Shown here: positions 1-10,188 of the stretch, piece after piece
Numbering within the stretch: the first letter of the stretch is position 1
Layout of the letters: every line of letters begins with the position of its first letter
From: Legionella sp.
GTDB taxonomy: Bacteria > Pseudomonadota > Gammaproteobacteria > Legionellales > Legionellaceae
Assembly: GCA_030158115.1 (NCBI GenBank)
Contig: JAOATK010000035.1
Coordinates: 98,895 to 162,894 of the forward strand
Reading direction: 5' to 3'
DNA: 64,000 nt
Notes under the pieces: generated by a model
What the model was told of the DNA's origin: nothing
Databases searched by the model: none
The model's input: the letters and a program-made list of their open reading frames with translations, nothing else
Translations under genes and position numbers: made by a program

Positions 1-952
1 TACCACTCCAAGTATAAAGAATGTCTTCTTCGCTTAAATTAGTTTTAAAATATTGATTGACTAAATGTACTAAATAACAGGTTTCCTCAGCACTAATATG
101 AATATTTTCTAAAGGTGCTGTTATCGGGATATCTGTTGTTCCTATCATACTAAATCCATGATAAGGAATAACAAAAATAACTCGATTATCTTGGTGCTGC
201 AAAAGGTATGCGTGATCACCTTTGTAAAGTTGGGGCACTATAATATGGCTTCCCTTAACTAGGCTAACTGCTTGCTGCTTTGTGATATGAGTTAGTTTTT
301 CTATCGATTTAACCCAAGGTCCTGCCGCATTAATAAGGGATTTAGCATAAAGTATTTCTATTGCTCCCATTGGGGATTGAGTTTTTATTTCCCATAGGTC
401 ATTAATAATTTGGGTTTCTATTACGCGCGTGCGGGTTCTAATGCTTGCACCATGATTTTTGGCTTGGATAGCATTGGCAAGAGTAAGACGCGCGTCATCT
501 GTCATGGCGTCATAAAACAAGAAACCTTGATCTAAATTGTTTTTTAAAGGAGCAAAGTATTCGCTTTTCTTTTTTCTATTAATACCTTGAGATGTAGGTA
601 AACGATTTTTCCCACTTAAGTGATCATAGATGAACAAGCCTAAACGTAAAAACCAAGCAGGGCGCATATGCTTTTGATAGGGTAATACTAATGCTTGTGG
701 GTGAACCAAATGAGGTGCTAAATCCAGTAGTCTTTGTCTCTCGGTGATGGCTTTTTTTACCATGCCAAATTCAAAGTTCTCTAAATATCTCAAGCCTCCA
801 TGAATAAGCTTTGTGCTACTAGATGAGGTTTTTGATGCTAAATCATCCTGCTCCAAAAGAACAACAGATAAACCTCTTAACGCGGCATCCGCAGCACAAC
901 CGCAACCATTAATGCCGCCGCCAATAACAGCAACGTCAAAAACTGTATCCAT
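1..952 (-). CDS. glpD: Aerobic glycerol-3-phosphate dehydrogenase, C-terminus beyond the window
   Basis: The reverse-strand frame opening at 952 begins MDTVFDVAVIGGGINGCG, a classic N-terminal FAD-binding Rossmann motif (GxGxxG). It continues with the GlpD-typical stretch SSSTKLIHGGLRYLENFEF. GlpD oxidises glycerol-3-phosphate to dihydroxyacetone phosphate at the inner membrane and passes electrons to quinone. About 317 codons are visible and no stop occurs before the left edge, so roughly the last third of a normal ~500-residue protein is missing from view. A GGAG ribosome site lies 8 bases before the ATG. The gene follows gltA on the same strand after 46 bases with no visible terminator, so the two may be co-transcribed. 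Family assignment is confident. Confidence 0.93.
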   Translation of the reverse strand, partial: MDTVFDVAVIGGGINGCGCAADAALRGLSVVLLEQDDLASKTSSSSTKLIHGGLRYLENFEFGMVKKAITERQRLLDLAPHLVHPQALVLPYQKHMRPAWFLRLGLFIYDHLSGKNRLPTSQGINRKKKSEYFAPLKNNLDQGFLFYDAMTDDARLTLANAIQAKNHGASIRTRTRVIETQIINDLWEIKTQSPMGAIEILYAKSLINAAGPWVKSIEKLTHITKQQAVSLVKGSHIIVPQLYKGDHAYLLQHQDNRVIFVIPYHGFSMIGTTDIPITAPLENIHISAEETCYLVHLVNQYFKTNLSEEDILYTWSG

Positions 953-998
953 GTTCTGATCTCCATATCATAAAAACACGTTTAACTTAATTACATAA

Positions 999-2270
999 CT
1001 ACATCACATTTCTTGTTTTTTCACCAGTATATAATTGACGTGGTCGGCCAATTCTTGATTTGCTGGCAACCATTTCCATCCAGTGACTCATCCAGCCTAC
1101 AGTGCGTGCTAAGGCGAAAATGACGGTAAACATATTCGTTGGTATTCCTATCGCGCTTAATGTTAAACCCGAATAAAAATCAACGTTTGGATAGAGTTTT
1201 TTCTCAATGAAATAATCATCTTCAAGTGCAATACGCTCTAATTCCATTGCTAGTTTGAATAAAGGTGCATCTTTTGCGCCAACAGCTTCTAGAACATCAT
1301 AACAGGTTTGACGCATTACTTTTGCTCTTGGATCATAGCTCTTGTATACACGATGACCAAAGCCCATTAAGCGGAAAGGGTCATTCTTATCTTTAGCTCG
1401 TTTAATAAAATGATCAATACGGCTTATGTCACCAATTTCTTTGAGCATATTTAGACAGGCTTCATTCGCACCACCATGTGCGGGCCCCCATAAAGCACCA
1501 ATACCTGCTGAAATACAAGCAAATGGATTAGCACCTGTTGAACCAGCAAGACGCACAGTAGAAGTCGACGCATTTTGTTCGTGGTCTGCGTGCAGAATGA
1601 AAATAGTATCCATGGCTTTTACTAAAACAGGATCAGGTGTTGTATCTTCTGAAGGCACACCAAACATCATATGTAAAAAGTTTTCAGCATAAGACATTTT
1701 GTTTTGTGGGTACATGTAAGGCATACCAATTGAATATTTATAACTCATGGCTGCCAACGTAGGCATTTTAGCAACTAGACGAATTGCTGAAATAAAGCGA
1801 TCTTGTGCATTATTTAAATCCATCGTATCGTGATAAAACGCAGATAAAGCACCCACGATGCCTACCATAATAGCCATAGGATGTGCATCACGACGAAAAC
1901 CGTTTAGGAATTGATACATTTGTTGATGTACCATGGTATGGTTGTTAATTAAATTAACGAAATCTTTCTTTTCAGTTTGATTAGGTAGTTCGCCATTTAA
2001 TAAAAGATAACTAACATCCAAAAAATCTTTTTTTTCTGCTAATTGCTCAATAGGATAGCCGCGATATAACAGGATGCCATTATCACCATCGATGTAAGTA
2101 ATTTTAGATTCACAAGAAGCCGTTGATAAAAAGCCTTGATCAAAAGTAAAAACACCACTTGAACCCAGTTGGGTAATATCAATTACATCATTACCTAAAG
2201 TAGGTGTATAAATAGGTAATTCTAGAGGTTCTTGCCCTTCAATGCTGAGTTTGGCTAATTTATTGCTCAT
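999..2270 (-). CDS. gltA: Citrate synthase
   Basis: The 423-residue protein is a type II, hexameric citrate synthase by length and sequence. It condenses oxaloacetate with acetyl-CoA at the entry of the TCA cycle. Visible signatures include the N-terminal beta domain (to about residue 60), the active-site histidine region [11 protein letters not shown], the [15 protein letters not shown] loop, and the C-terminal aspartate region NVDFYSGL. The ATG at 2270 is preceded by an AGGAG site. A well-formed promoter (see 2315-2344) lies upstream. The gene is divergent from gyrA. Nothing is truncated. Confidence 0.97.
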   Translation of the reverse strand: MSNKLAKLSIEGQEPLELPIYTPTLGNDVIDITQLGSSGVFTFDQGFLSTASCESKITYIDGDNGILLYRGYPIEQLAEKKDFLDVSYLLLNGELPNQTEKKDFVNLINNHTMVHQQMYQFLNGFRRDAHPMAIMVGIVGALSAFYHDTMDLNNAQDRFISAIRLVAKMPTLAAMSYKYSIGMPYMYPQNKMSYAENFLHMMFGVPSEDTTPDPVLVKAMDTIFILHADHEQNASTSTVRLAGSTGANPFACISAGIGALWGPAHGGANEACLNMLKEIGDISRIDHFIKRAKDKNDPFRLMGFGHRVYKSYDPRAKVMRQTCYDVLEAVGAKDAPLFKLAMELERIALEDDYFIEKKLYPNVDFYSGLTLSAIGIPTNMFTVIFALARTVGWMSHWMEMVASKSRIGRPRQLYTGEKTRNVM

Positions 2271-2314
2271 CGCTTCTCCTAATGCTAGGCATCTGGTTTT
2301 CTGTTTGTGGGCGA

Positions 2315-2344
2315 ACTATATCGAAAATGAGTACTTGCAGTCAA
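2315..2344 (-). promoter_or_regulatory. gltA sigma-70-type promoter
   Basis: Read on the minus strand, TTGACT (2344-2339) and TATAGT (2320-2315) are separated by 18 bases. Both are close to consensus, about 45 bases upstream of the gltA ATG. This is a prediction from sequence only. Confidence 0.6.
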
Positions 2345-2372
2345 TTATAATTAATAGCACAAAGAAGCAGAT

Positions 2373-2438
2373 TGGGCAAAGCTTCACGTGCTTCTCAATA
2401 CTTATCAGAACTTTGTTGAGCGCGCCACGCTTTGCCCA
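2373..2438. repeat. Intergenic inverted repeat (10-bp arms)
   Basis: TGGGCAAAGC at 2373-2382 is repeated inverted as GCTTTGCCCA at 2429-2438, followed by GCCTAC. The word pattern (AAGC, GCCTAC/GTAGG ends) resembles the other intergenic inverted repeats of this window, so it may be a degenerate member of the same family. Confidence 0.5.
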
Positions 2439-2583
2439 GCCTACATTAGATTCATCCAGGATTACGGAGTTGCACGTGATTTCTTTAGGGAAAATATCAA
2501 TTAATAGTTGAGCAGCAATTTAATTACATTGTACTGTATGATATGCTCTAACACAGAATTTATCATAAGGATACGTCCAAATC

Positions 2584-5211
2584 ATGGTTTATCTAGCCAA
2601 AGAAGTGTTGCCCGTTAATATCGAAGATGAATTAAAGCAATCCTACCTGGATTATGCTATGAGCGTTATTGTGGGTCGGGCTTTACCTGACGTTCGTGAC
2701 GGACTGAAACCAGTTCACCGCCGTGTGCTTTTTGCAATGAGTGAATTGGGTAATGACTGGAATAAACCCTATAAAAAATCAGCTCGTGTGGTAGGGGATG
2801 TCATCGGTAAATACCATCCACATGGTGATACTGCTGTTTACGATACCATTGTACGTATGGCACAACCTTTCTCGATGCGCTACATGTTAGTTGATGGGCA
2901 GGGTAACTTTGGTTCTGTGGATGGTGATTCTCCTGCAGCAATGCGTTATACCGAAGTAAGAATGTCTAAAATAGCTCATGCTTTGTTAGCTGATTTAGAT
3001 AAGGAAACTGTTGATTTTAGTCCTAACTATGATGAAACCGAATTTGCACCGGTGGTCCTTCCTTCCCGAACACCTAACTTACTAATTAATGGTTCTTCAG
3101 GGATTGCTGTAGGTATGGCAACCAATATACCGCCACATAATTTGACGGAAGTAATTAATGCTTGTATCGCGTTAGTCGACAATCCAGAGTTAGATCTGGA
3201 AGAAATTATGGGGATCATTCCTGGGCCAGATTTTCCCACCGCAGCGATTATTAATGGGCGCGCGGGGATAATCCAAGGGTACCGAACAGGTAAAGGGCGC
3301 GTGGTTATCCGTGCACGTACTGAAATTGAAACAGATAAAGACACTAATCGCCAAGCCATTATTATTCATGAACTTCCTTACCAGGTGAATAAAGCCCGTC
3401 TGATTGAACGTATTGCTGAATTAGTAAGAGATAAAAAAATCGAAGGCATTTCTGGTCTTCGTGATGAATCAGATAAACAGGGTATGCGTGTTGTGATTGA
3501 GCTTAAGCGCAATGAAGCCGCAGAAGTTATTTTAAATAATTTATATGCTCATACTCAAATGCAGAATGTGTTTGGTATTAATATGGTGGCGCTGGTTGAT
3601 GGCCAGCCACGCACTTTAAACTTAAAGCAGATTCTTGAGTACTTTATTAAGCACCGTCGAGAGGTGGTCACCCGAAGAACTATATTTGAATTAAAGAAAG
3701 CGAGAAGCCGTGCTCATTTACTAGAAGGTCTAGGGATTGCTCTAGCCAATATTGATGAGATGATTGCTTTAATTAAACAATCACCAACACCACAAGATGC
3801 TAAAGATGCCTTATTGGCGAAATTATGGCAGCCTGGTCTAGTAAAAGCCATGTTAGAAGGCGCTGGAGCGGATGCTTGCAGGCCTGATGATTTAAGTGCT
3901 GAATTCGGCTTATGTGTTGATGGATATAAATTATCTGTTGCCCAAGCACAGGCAATTCTTGAATTAAGATTACATCGCTTAACTGCTTTAGAGCAAGATA
4001 AAATCCTGGGCGAATTTCAAGAGCTACTTGCCCTTATCAAAGAGTTATTAGCTATTTTGGCCTCACCTGAGCGCTTAATGCAAATCATTCGCGACGAATT
4101 TCTTGAGATTAAAACCCAGTTTGGCGATGAGCGCCGTACTGAAATTATGGAATCGCAAGAAGATTTAACGATAGAAGATTTAATTACCGAAGAAAATGTT
4201 GTCGTGACTTTGTCCCATCAAGGTTACGTGAAATATCAACCGATTACTTCGTATCAAGCGCAACACCGTGGTGGAAAAGGTAAATCAGCAACGAATGTTA
4301 AAGACGAAGATTTTGTCGCGCGCTTAGTCATTGCAAATACGCATGATACTTTGCTTTGCTTCTCTAACCATGGAAAATTATACTGGTTAAAGGCATATCA
4401 ACTTCCATTGGCTAGTCGTATATCTCGTGGCAGACCAATTATTAACATACTGCCTTTAGCTGAAGGTGAAGAAATTAATGCGATGCTGCCAGTTAGAGAG
4501 TATCAAGAAGGTTTTTATGTGTTCATGGCCACACGAAAAGGAACGGTGAAAAAGGTGCCATTAAATGCCTTTAGTAGACCACGTTCTAATGGAATTATTG
4601 CGGTTGATTTAGATGAGGAAGATCGTTTAGTAGGCGTTGATATTACAGATGGCACAAAAGACATTATGTTATTTACCGATGCAGGAAAAGTCATTCGTTT
4701 CGATGAGTCTAAAGTACGTCCTACAGGCCGAACTGCACGTGGTGTTCGTGGTATTCGTATTACAGAAGATCAAGCAGTTATTTCCTTGGTCATCGCGCAT
4801 CCTGAAGGCACTATTTTAACTGCCACAGAAAATGGTTATGGAAAACGTACAGAGATTGATGAATACCGAGTTTCAGGACGAGGTGGTCAAGGGGTTATTT
4901 CTATTCAAGTCACTGAACGTAACGGCAAGGTGGTGCGCTCGGCCCAAGTGACTGATAACGATGAAGCAATGCTCATTACTGATAAGGGAACTTTAGTTCG
5001 TTTTAGAGTTAATGAATTGTCTATTATCGGCAGAAATACCCAAGGTGTCCGTCTGATTAATGTCAGCTCTGGTGAGTTAGTCGTTGGAATGCAAAAAATT
5101 GAAGATTTGGGTGAAGTAGATACTGACATAGAAGATATTACTGCAGACGATGTTGATGCAAACCCTGAATTAAAAATCGAAGACACTAGTGATGACAACC
5201 AGGACTTATAA
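2584..5211 (+). CDS. gyrA: DNA gyrase subunit A
   Basis: This 875-residue protein is the breakage-reunion subunit of DNA gyrase, which introduces negative supercoils together with GyrB. The N-terminus aligns residue for residue with E. coli GyrA, which places the catalytic tyrosine at 122 (AAMRYTE). The quinolone-resistance-determining region reads HGDTAVYDT with Thr83 and Asp87. The GyrA box RGGKGKS is near residue 560, and the six-bladed C-terminal DNA-wrapping domain follows. The tail (about residue 840 onward) is rich in Asp and Glu. The stop lies inside the start of serC. Confidence 0.98.
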   Translation: MVYLAKEVLPVNIEDELKQSYLDYAMSVIVGRALPDVRDGLKPVHRRVLFAMSELGNDWNKPYKKSARVVGDVIGKYHPHGDTAVYDTIVRMAQPFSMRYMLVDGQGNFGSVDGDSPAAMRYTEVRMSKIAHALLADLDKETVDFSPNYDETEFAPVVLPSRTPNLLINGSSGIAVGMATNIPPHNLTEVINACIALVDNPELDLEEIMGIIPGPDFPTAAIINGRAGIIQGYRTGKGRVVIRARTEIETDKDTNRQAIIIHELPYQVNKARLIERIAELVRDKKIEGISGLRDESDKQGMRVVIELKRNEAAEVILNNLYAHTQMQNVFGINMVALVDGQPRTLNLKQILEYFIKHRREVVTRRTIFELKKARSRAHLLEGLGIALANIDEMIALIKQSPTPQDAKDALLAKLWQPGLVKAMLEGAGADACRPDDLSAEFGLCVDGYKLSVAQAQAILELRLHRLTALEQDKILGEFQELLALIKELLAILASPERLMQIIRDEFLEIKTQFGDERRTEIMESQEDLTIEDLITEENVVVTLSHQGYVKYQPITSYQAQHRGGKGKSATNVKDEDFVARLVIANTHDTLLCFSNHGKLYWLKAYQLPLASRISRGRPIINILPLAEGEEINAMLPVREYQEGFYVFMATRKGTVKKVPLNAFSRPRSNGIIAVDLDEEDRLVGVDITDGTKDIMLFTDAGKVIRFDESKVRPTGRTARGVRGIRITEDQAVISLVIAHPEGTILTATENGYGKRTEIDEYRVSGRGGQGVISIQVTERNGKVVRSAQVTDNDEAMLITDKGTLVRFRVNELSIIGRNTQGVRLINVSSGELVVGMQKIEDLGEVDTDIEDITADDVDANPELKIEDTSDDNQDL

Positions 5212-6283
5212 TTTTGGTGCCGGTCCGGCAATGCTTCCTGAGCCTGTTCTTAAAGCAGCTCAGGAGGAGTTGCTTAACTGGCATGATTTGGGAATGTCAG
5301 TTCTTGAAGTCGGGCATCGAACGCCGGAATTTGTATCTCTTTTAAACCATGCAGAACAGACTCTTAGAGATCTTTTGGGCATACCGAGTAATTACCAGAT
5401 TTTATTTTTAGGGGGAGCAGCTCGCACCCAATTTGCGATGATTCCCATGAATTTTTTACATTCCGAGACGCAGGCTGGTTATCTGGATACGGGAATCTGG
5501 TCCCATATGGCTTTGCTGGAAGCGCAGCGTTTAAAAAAAGCTTACTGTATTGCTAGTGATGAAAAAAATCATTACAAATCAATACCTGATTCTAAAAGTT
5601 GGAAAATCCAAGAAAATACGTCTTATGTTTACTATACGCCGAATGAAACAGTAAATGGCGTTAGATTTCCTTATGTTCCTAAAGTAAAAGGGATTCCTTT
5701 AGTCGCTGACATGACCTCTTGTTTACTGAGTGAGCCTGTAGATGTCAGAGATTATGGTTTGATTTTTGCAGGAGCACAGAAAAATATCGCGAATGCTGGA
5801 CTTACAATAGTTATTATTCGCGATGACTTGCTAGCAGAAACCCCTAATCCTCCTGTGCCCACGATGTTGGATTACAAAATTCAAGTAGAAAACCACTCCC
5901 TCTACGCGACTCCCCCTGTATTTAATTGCTACTTAGCTGCAAAAATGTTTGATTGGATAAAAGCATGCGGTGGAGTGGATGCGATGTTTAAAATGAACTG
6001 TGAAAAAGCAGCTAAATTATACCAATACTTAGATGGCAGCGATTTCTATACCACCGCAGTGAATCCAGAGGTTCGTTCAATAATGAATGTCTGCTTCTCA
6101 CTAAAAAACAAAGATCTTGAAGAGCAATTTCTTCAACAAGCTTTAAATAACGGGCTAAGTGCTTTAAGAGGTCATCGATTTGTTGGGGGGTTGCGCGCTA
6201 GTTTATATAATGCAATGCCTATGGCTGGAGTAGATGCTTTAATTCGCTTTATGTCGCAATTTGCGCGGGAAAATAGTCGTTGA
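5189..6283 (+). CDS. serC: Phosphoserine aminotransferase
   Basis: SerC makes 3-phosphoserine from 3-phosphohydroxypyruvate (serine synthesis) and acts in pyridoxal phosphate synthesis. It is 364 residues, normal for the family. The N-terminus [15 protein letters not shown] and the PLP-lysine segment [12 protein letters not shown] are diagnostic. The first possible start is GTG at 5189, directly followed by ATG at 5192; the ATG is the more likely start. Either way the gene begins inside the last codons of gyrA, implying translational coupling. The TGA stop overlaps the TTG start of aroA. Confidence 0.96.
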   Translation: MMTTRTYNFGAGPAMLPEPVLKAAQEELLNWHDLGMSVLEVGHRTPEFVSLLNHAEQTLRDLLGIPSNYQILFLGGAARTQFAMIPMNFLHSETQAGYLDTGIWSHMALLEAQRLKKAYCIASDEKNHYKSIPDSKSWKIQENTSYVYYTPNETVNGVRFPYVPKVKGIPLVADMTSCLLSEPVDVRDYGLIFAGAQKNIANAGLTIVIIRDDLLAETPNPPVPTMLDYKIQVENHSLYATPPVFNCYLAAKMFDWIKACGGVDAMFKMNCEKAAKLYQYLDGSDFYTTAVNPEVRSIMNVCFSLKNKDLEEQFLQQALNNGLSALRGHRFVGGLRASLYNAMPMAGVDALIRFMSQFARENSR

Positions 6284-7596
6284 GTACACACCATTTCATC
6301 AGTAAGCCATCACACGCTCTTCGAGGGGAAATTACTGTTCCAGGGGATAAGTCAATTTCACACCGTTCTATTATATTTAGCGCTCTTGCCAAAGGAATGA
6401 CGGTGATTAATGGTTTTCTTGATGGTGAAGACTGTCTTGCAACCATACGCGCATTCCAAGCGATGGGGGTCAAGATAGAAGGGCCTAATAAACAACGAGT
6501 CGTTATTTATGGTGTTGGGAAACATGGCCTAAGAAACCCTAATCAGGTGATTGACTGCGGAAACTCTGGAACTAGTATGCGTTTGTTGGCAGGGCTTTTA
6601 GCGGCACAAAATTTTGATAGTGAATTAACTGGTGATGAAAGCCTTTTAAAAAGGCCGATGCGCCGTGTCAGTCAACCACTGACCCTGATGGGCGCAGATA
6701 TTTCTACTACAGAGGGCCAACCACCTATTCGCATTAAAGGTGGGAAAAAACTTAAGGGCATTCATTACCTAATGCCGGAAGTCAGCGCTCAAGTTAAATC
6801 CTGTATTTTATTGGCTGGCCTTTATGCTGAAGGTGAAACATCTATCACTGAAACAGGAATTAGTCGTAATCATACAGAGCTCATGCTAGGGAGTTTTTCG
6901 TACCCTGTTCAACAGACTGAGCAAACAATCACAATTGACTCTTGTAGTGAATGTCATGCTACAGAAATTTTTATACCAGGGGATATTTCCTCTGCTGCTT
7001 TTTTTATCGTAGCAGCAACAATTATTCCAGACTCTGATATACTTATTCATAACGTTGGCGTTAATGTCACACGAACAGGAATAATACATATTTTGCAAGA
7101 AATGGGCGCCGACATTGTTCTTTTAAATCAGCGACTACAAGGCAAAGAGTGGGTGGCTGATTTGCAAGTTAAATATGCGCCTTTGACTGGAATCAACATT
7201 AATCCAGCTTGGGTACCACTTGCAATAGATGAATTTCCAATTATTTTTATAGCTGCTGCATGTGCACAAGGAAAAACAATACTTCATGGAGCAAGTGAGC
7301 TTCGTTTTAAAGAAAGTGATCGCATTGCTGTGATGGTGGATGGATTAAAACAGTTGGGTATTCATGCTCAAGCTTTAGATGATGGGGCTATAATTGAGGG
7401 TGGAATGATACAGGGTGGGTCGGTTGATAGTTCAGGTGATCATCGGATTGCCATGTCCTTTGCAATAGCTGGGGCAGTAGCGACTGGGCCAGTAGTGATA
7501 AAAAACTGTCTGAATGTTGCGACTTCCTTTCCTTCATTTATTGAGACAGCCAGAGCATTGCAACTACAAATTGAGGATTTAACTGAGAATGTATGA
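6280..7596 (+). CDS. aroA: 3-phosphoshikimate 1-carboxyvinyltransferase (EPSP synthase)
   Basis: AroA joins phosphoenolpyruvate to shikimate-3-phosphate in the chorismate pathway. The 438-residue protein shows PGDKSISHRS (N-terminal substrate-binding motif), GNSGTSMRLLAG, RFKESDRI and DHRIAMSFA. The start is a TTG whose last two bases lie in the serC stop (TTGA overlap). At the site equivalent to Pro101 of E. coli AroA (GTAMRP) this enzyme has Leu (GTSMRL), and the N-terminal LDGEDC pattern resembles class II EPSP synthases. That class call is my inference from motif reading. Confidence 0.96.
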   Translation: MSTHHFISKPSHALRGEITVPGDKSISHRSIIFSALAKGMTVINGFLDGEDCLATIRAFQAMGVKIEGPNKQRVVIYGVGKHGLRNPNQVIDCGNSGTSMRLLAGLLAAQNFDSELTGDESLLKRPMRRVSQPLTLMGADISTTEGQPPIRIKGGKKLKGIHYLMPEVSAQVKSCILLAGLYAEGETSITETGISRNHTELMLGSFSYPVQQTEQTITIDSCSECHATEIFIPGDISSAAFFIVAATIIPDSDILIHNVGVNVTRTGIIHILQEMGADIVLLNQRLQGKEWVADLQVKYAPLTGININPAWVPLAIDEFPIIFIAAACAQGKTILHGASELRFKESDRIAVMVDGLKQLGIHAQALDDGAIIEGGMIQGGSVDSSGDHRIAMSFAIAGAVATGPVVIKNCLNVATSFPSFIETARALQLQIEDLTENV

Positions 7597-8278
7597 TGAA
7601 AATATCCCAGTAATTACGCTGGATGGACCCAGTGGAACTGGTAAAGGAACATTATGCCATTTACTTGCGAAGCACCTTCGTTGGAATATGCTGGATAGTG
7701 GGGCTATATACCGAGTTTTGGCTTATGCTGCCAGAAAAAATAAAATAGAACTTCATGATGTATCTCGATTAGTGGAGTTAGCTTTGAATCTTGATTTAAG
7801 CTTTAAATCTTCGGATGATAATGGCTCTCAAGCTATTTTAGATAATGAAGACATTAGTGAACTTATTCGTACAGAACAATGTGGTCAAGATGCTTCGCAA
7901 ATAGCAGTTATTCCAGAGGTTAGACAAGCTTTACTTGAACGTCAACGCCATTTTGCACAAGCTCCAGGGCTTGTTACTGATGGGCGCGATATGGGTACAG
8001 TTGTTTTCCCCAAAGCTTTTTTAAAGATATTTTTAGATGCTAATGAAGAAGAAAGGGCAAATAGACGTTATTTACAGTTGAAACATAAAGGAATTAATGT
8101 TAGCCTCGCGCAGGTTGTAGAAGAATTGGCTAAACGTGATACAAGGGATACTGCACGTACTCATGCGCCGTTAAGATCTGCGGCAGATGCAGTGCAAATT
8201 GATACAACCGGTTTAACTGTTATGCAAGTGTTTGAGATTGTACGTGAGTTAATTCACAAGCGTTTGGGTAATATTTAA
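7589..8278 (+). CDS. cmk: Cytidylate kinase
   Basis: Cmk phosphorylates CMP and dCMP to the diphosphates. The 229-residue protein has the P-loop GPSGTGKGT at residues 13-21, the CMP-binding LDSGAIYR stretch and the TDGRDMGTVVFP segment typical of bacterial Cmk. The ATG lies 8 bases inside the end of aroA. The cmk-rpsA neighbourhood is widely conserved in gammaproteobacteria. Confidence 0.97.
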   Translation: MYDENIPVITLDGPSGTGKGTLCHLLAKHLRWNMLDSGAIYRVLAYAARKNKIELHDVSRLVELALNLDLSFKSSDDNGSQAILDNEDISELIRTEQCGQDASQIAVIPEVRQALLERQRHFAQAPGLVTDGRDMGTVVFPKAFLKIFLDANEEERANRRYLQLKHKGINVSLAQVVEELAKRDTRDTARTHAPLRSAADAVQIDTTGLTVMQVFEIVRELIHKRLGNI

Positions 8279-8344
8279 AATTTTTTTGGGGAAAGGTGGG
8301 TGGAACCCATGCTTTCATTTTTTTTTACTAAAGAGTTTATTAAC
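8279..8344 (+). promoter_or_regulatory. rpsA leader with a GGA-loop hairpin
   Basis: The gap before the rpsA ATG contains a perfect 5-bp hairpin (TGGGT/ACCCA, 8297-8309) whose three-base loop is GGA. It is followed by a T-rich run and an AAAGAG weak ribosome site (about 8330). In E. coli the rpsA initiation region lacks a normal Shine-Dalgarno sequence and presents GGA in hairpin loops. The likeness suggests similar S1 autocontrol, but this is inference. Confidence 0.45.
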
Positions 8345-10024
8345 ATGTCTGAAAGTTTCAAAGAACTATTTGAGCAAAGTATTGCCGGCGCTCAATTTTA
8401 TCCTGGTGCTATTATTTCTGCCAAAGTTATTGGTATTGATAGTGATTTTGTCATTCTAAATGCAGGCCTGAAATCTGAAGGGATTGTAGCTATAGAAGAA
8501 TTTTACGACAAAGATGGCGCATTGGAAATTAGCTTAGGTGATACTGTCGAGGTCGCATTAGATTCAGTTGAAGATGGCCACGGTGAAACGCTACTTTCAA
8601 GAGAAAAAGCCAAACGTCAAGAAGCTTGGCGTAAATTATCTAAATCTCATGAAAATAATGAGACAGTTACTGGTCTTATTTCTGGTAAAGTCAAAGGTGG
8701 CTTCACTGTTGAAATTGGTACCATTCGTGCGTTCTTACCAGGTTCATTAGTTGATGTTAGACCTGTGAGAGATCCTTCTTACCTTGAAGGTAAAGAGTTG
8801 GAATTCAAGGTCATTAAAATGGACTTGAAACGCAATAATATTGTTGTGTCACGACGTGCAGTTGTTGAAGAAGAAAGTAGTGCTGATAGACAAGCTCTAC
8901 TGGAATCATTGCATGACGGTCAAGAACTTAACGGTATCGTTAAAAATCTTACTGATTACGGTGCGTTCATTGACTTGGGCGGCATAGATGGTTTATTACA
9001 TATCACTGATATTTCTTGGAAACGTGTTAAGCACCCAAGCGAATTACTATCAGTTGGTCAAGATGTAAGAGTTAAAGTATTAAGCTTTGATAGTGAAAGA
9101 AACCGTGTTTCTTTAGGCATGAAGCAACTAGGAAATGATCCTTGGGTTGATCTAGTTGAAAGATATCCGCTGCATAAGAGATTACAAGGTAAAGTAACTA
9201 ATATCACAGATTACGGCTGTTTCGTTGAAATTGAAGAAGGCGTTGAAGGCCTTGTTCATATGTCTGAAATGGATTGGACTAACAAAAACGTTCACCCAAG
9301 CAAAGTGGTTTCTATGGGCGATGTAGTTGATGTAATGGTTCTTGAAATAGATGAAGAAAGACGTCGTATTTCTTTAGGTATGAAGCAATGTGTTGGTAAT
9401 CCTTGGCAACAATTTGCAGCTGTTCACAGCAAAAACCAAAAAGTAAGTGGTAAGATTCGTTCTATTACTGATTTTGGTATATTCATTGGCTTGGATGGTG
9501 AAATTGATGGCTTGGTTCACTTGTCAGATATTTCTTGGACTGTTGCTGGCGAAGAAGCTGTCAAACAATTTAAGAAAGGCCAAGAGTTAGAAGCTATTAT
9601 TCTTGCTATTGATCCTGAGCGTGAGCGTATTTCTTTAGGTCTGAAACAACTTGAAGGGGATAACTTTACAAGTTTTGTTGACGAGTACACTAAAGGCGCA
9701 ATCGTGAAAGGGACAGTAACAGCAGTAGATGCTAAAACAGTTACTTTAGCCTTAGCTGATGATATTACTGGCACTATTCGTGCTAGCGAGCTGTCTGATG
9801 AGCGTGTTGATGATGCCACTACTCTTGTTAAAGAGGGTGATGTAATCGAAGCGAAAATCACAAATGTAGATCGTAAAAACCGTTCAATCACTCTTTCAGT
9901 AAAAGCGAAAGATGCACAAGATGAAGCGGACGCCATTAAAAAGTACTCTAGAACTGAGGGTGCTGCTACAACAACTTTAGGCGACTTGCTTAAAGAAAAA
10001 ATGGCAAGCAAAGAAGGCGAATAA
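8345..10024 (+). CDS. rpsA: 30S ribosomal protein S1
   Basis: S1 binds mRNA at the small subunit and helps unfold initiation regions. From ATG 8345 the product is 559 residues beginning [12 protein letters not shown], the usual S1 N-terminus. An earlier in-frame ATG at 8300 would add 15 residues (FFF-rich) not found in the family, so I reject it. Six S1 (OB-fold) repeats can be traced, with recurring [10 protein letters not shown] / [11 protein letters not shown] / [10 protein letters not shown] cores and RISLGMKQ ends. The sixth is the most divergent. A strong terminator follows. Confidence 0.98.
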   Translation: MSESFKELFEQSIAGAQFYPGAIISAKVIGIDSDFVILNAGLKSEGIVAIEEFYDKDGALEISLGDTVEVALDSVEDGHGETLLSREKAKRQEAWRKLSKSHENNETVTGLISGKVKGGFTVEIGTIRAFLPGSLVDVRPVRDPSYLEGKELEFKVIKMDLKRNNIVVSRRAVVEEESSADRQALLESLHDGQELNGIVKNLTDYGAFIDLGGIDGLLHITDISWKRVKHPSELLSVGQDVRVKVLSFDSERNRVSLGMKQLGNDPWVDLVERYPLHKRLQGKVTNITDYGCFVEIEEGVEGLVHMSEMDWTNKNVHPSKVVSMGDVVDVMVLEIDEERRRISLGMKQCVGNPWQQFAAVHSKNQKVSGKIRSITDFGIFIGLDGEIDGLVHLSDISWTVAGEEAVKQFKKGQELEAIILAIDPERERISLGLKQLEGDNFTSFVDEYTKGAIVKGTVTAVDAKTVTLALADDITGTIRASELSDERVDDATTLVKEGDVIEAKITNVDRKNRSITLSVKAKDAQDEADAIKKYSRTEGAATTTLGDLLKEKMASKEGE

Positions 10025-10050
10025 CCTTTCTTGCTAAGTAATCAATTAAA

Positions 10051-10079
10051 AAAAGCGTAGAGTAATCTACGCTTTTTTG
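10051..10079 (+). terminator. Rho-independent terminator after rpsA
   Basis: An 11-bp stem (arms 10051-10061 and 10066-10076, including flanking A-T pairs) with loop GTAA is followed by a T run. It sits 26 bases after the rpsA stop. The A tract on the 5' side means it could also work on the other strand. Confidence 0.9.
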
Positions 10080-10095
10080 TTATGTTAGCTACGAT

Positions 10096-10157
10096 CACCA
10101 TTTTATATTAAAGTATCTTCCTTCCTTGCAACGAGGACACTTTAATATAAAATGGTG
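10096..10157. repeat. Perfect 19-bp inverted repeat between rpsA and lapA
   Basis: The 19-base arm 10096-10114 is repeated exactly inverted at 10139-10157, with a 24-base pyrimidine-rich spacer. It starts right after the rpsA terminator and ends 31 bases before the lapA ATG. An RNA copy would form a long AT-rich hairpin in the lapA leader. It has no T run and does not resemble the GC-richer repeats elsewhere in the window. Confidence 0.8.
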
Positions 10158-10188
10158 TCGTTTGAAGTATAATCATAAGGAATAATTG

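Larger units (their letters stand above)
2271..2583. other. Divergent intergenic region gltA/gyrA
   Basis: This 313-base gap separates the gltA and gyrA starts. It holds the gltA promoter near its left end and a 10-bp inverted repeat in the middle (2373-2438). On the right is the gyrA leader, with a weak promoter-like pair (TTTAAT at 2519, TATGCT at 2542, 17-base spacer) and a TAAGGA ribosome site at 2566. An open frame can be drawn through 2242-2511, but it has no ribosome site and no recognisable protein, so I do not call a gene. Confidence 0.6.

Noticed and set aside
2242..2511. Open frame across the gltA start and the gltA/gyrA gap
   Set aside because: It begins inside gltA, crosses its promoter and a repeat, and resembles no protein.
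9517..10011. Long open frame on the minus strand inside rpsA
   Set aside because: It mirrors codon use of the S1 gene, gives a Ser-rich composition without domains, and has no ribosome site.
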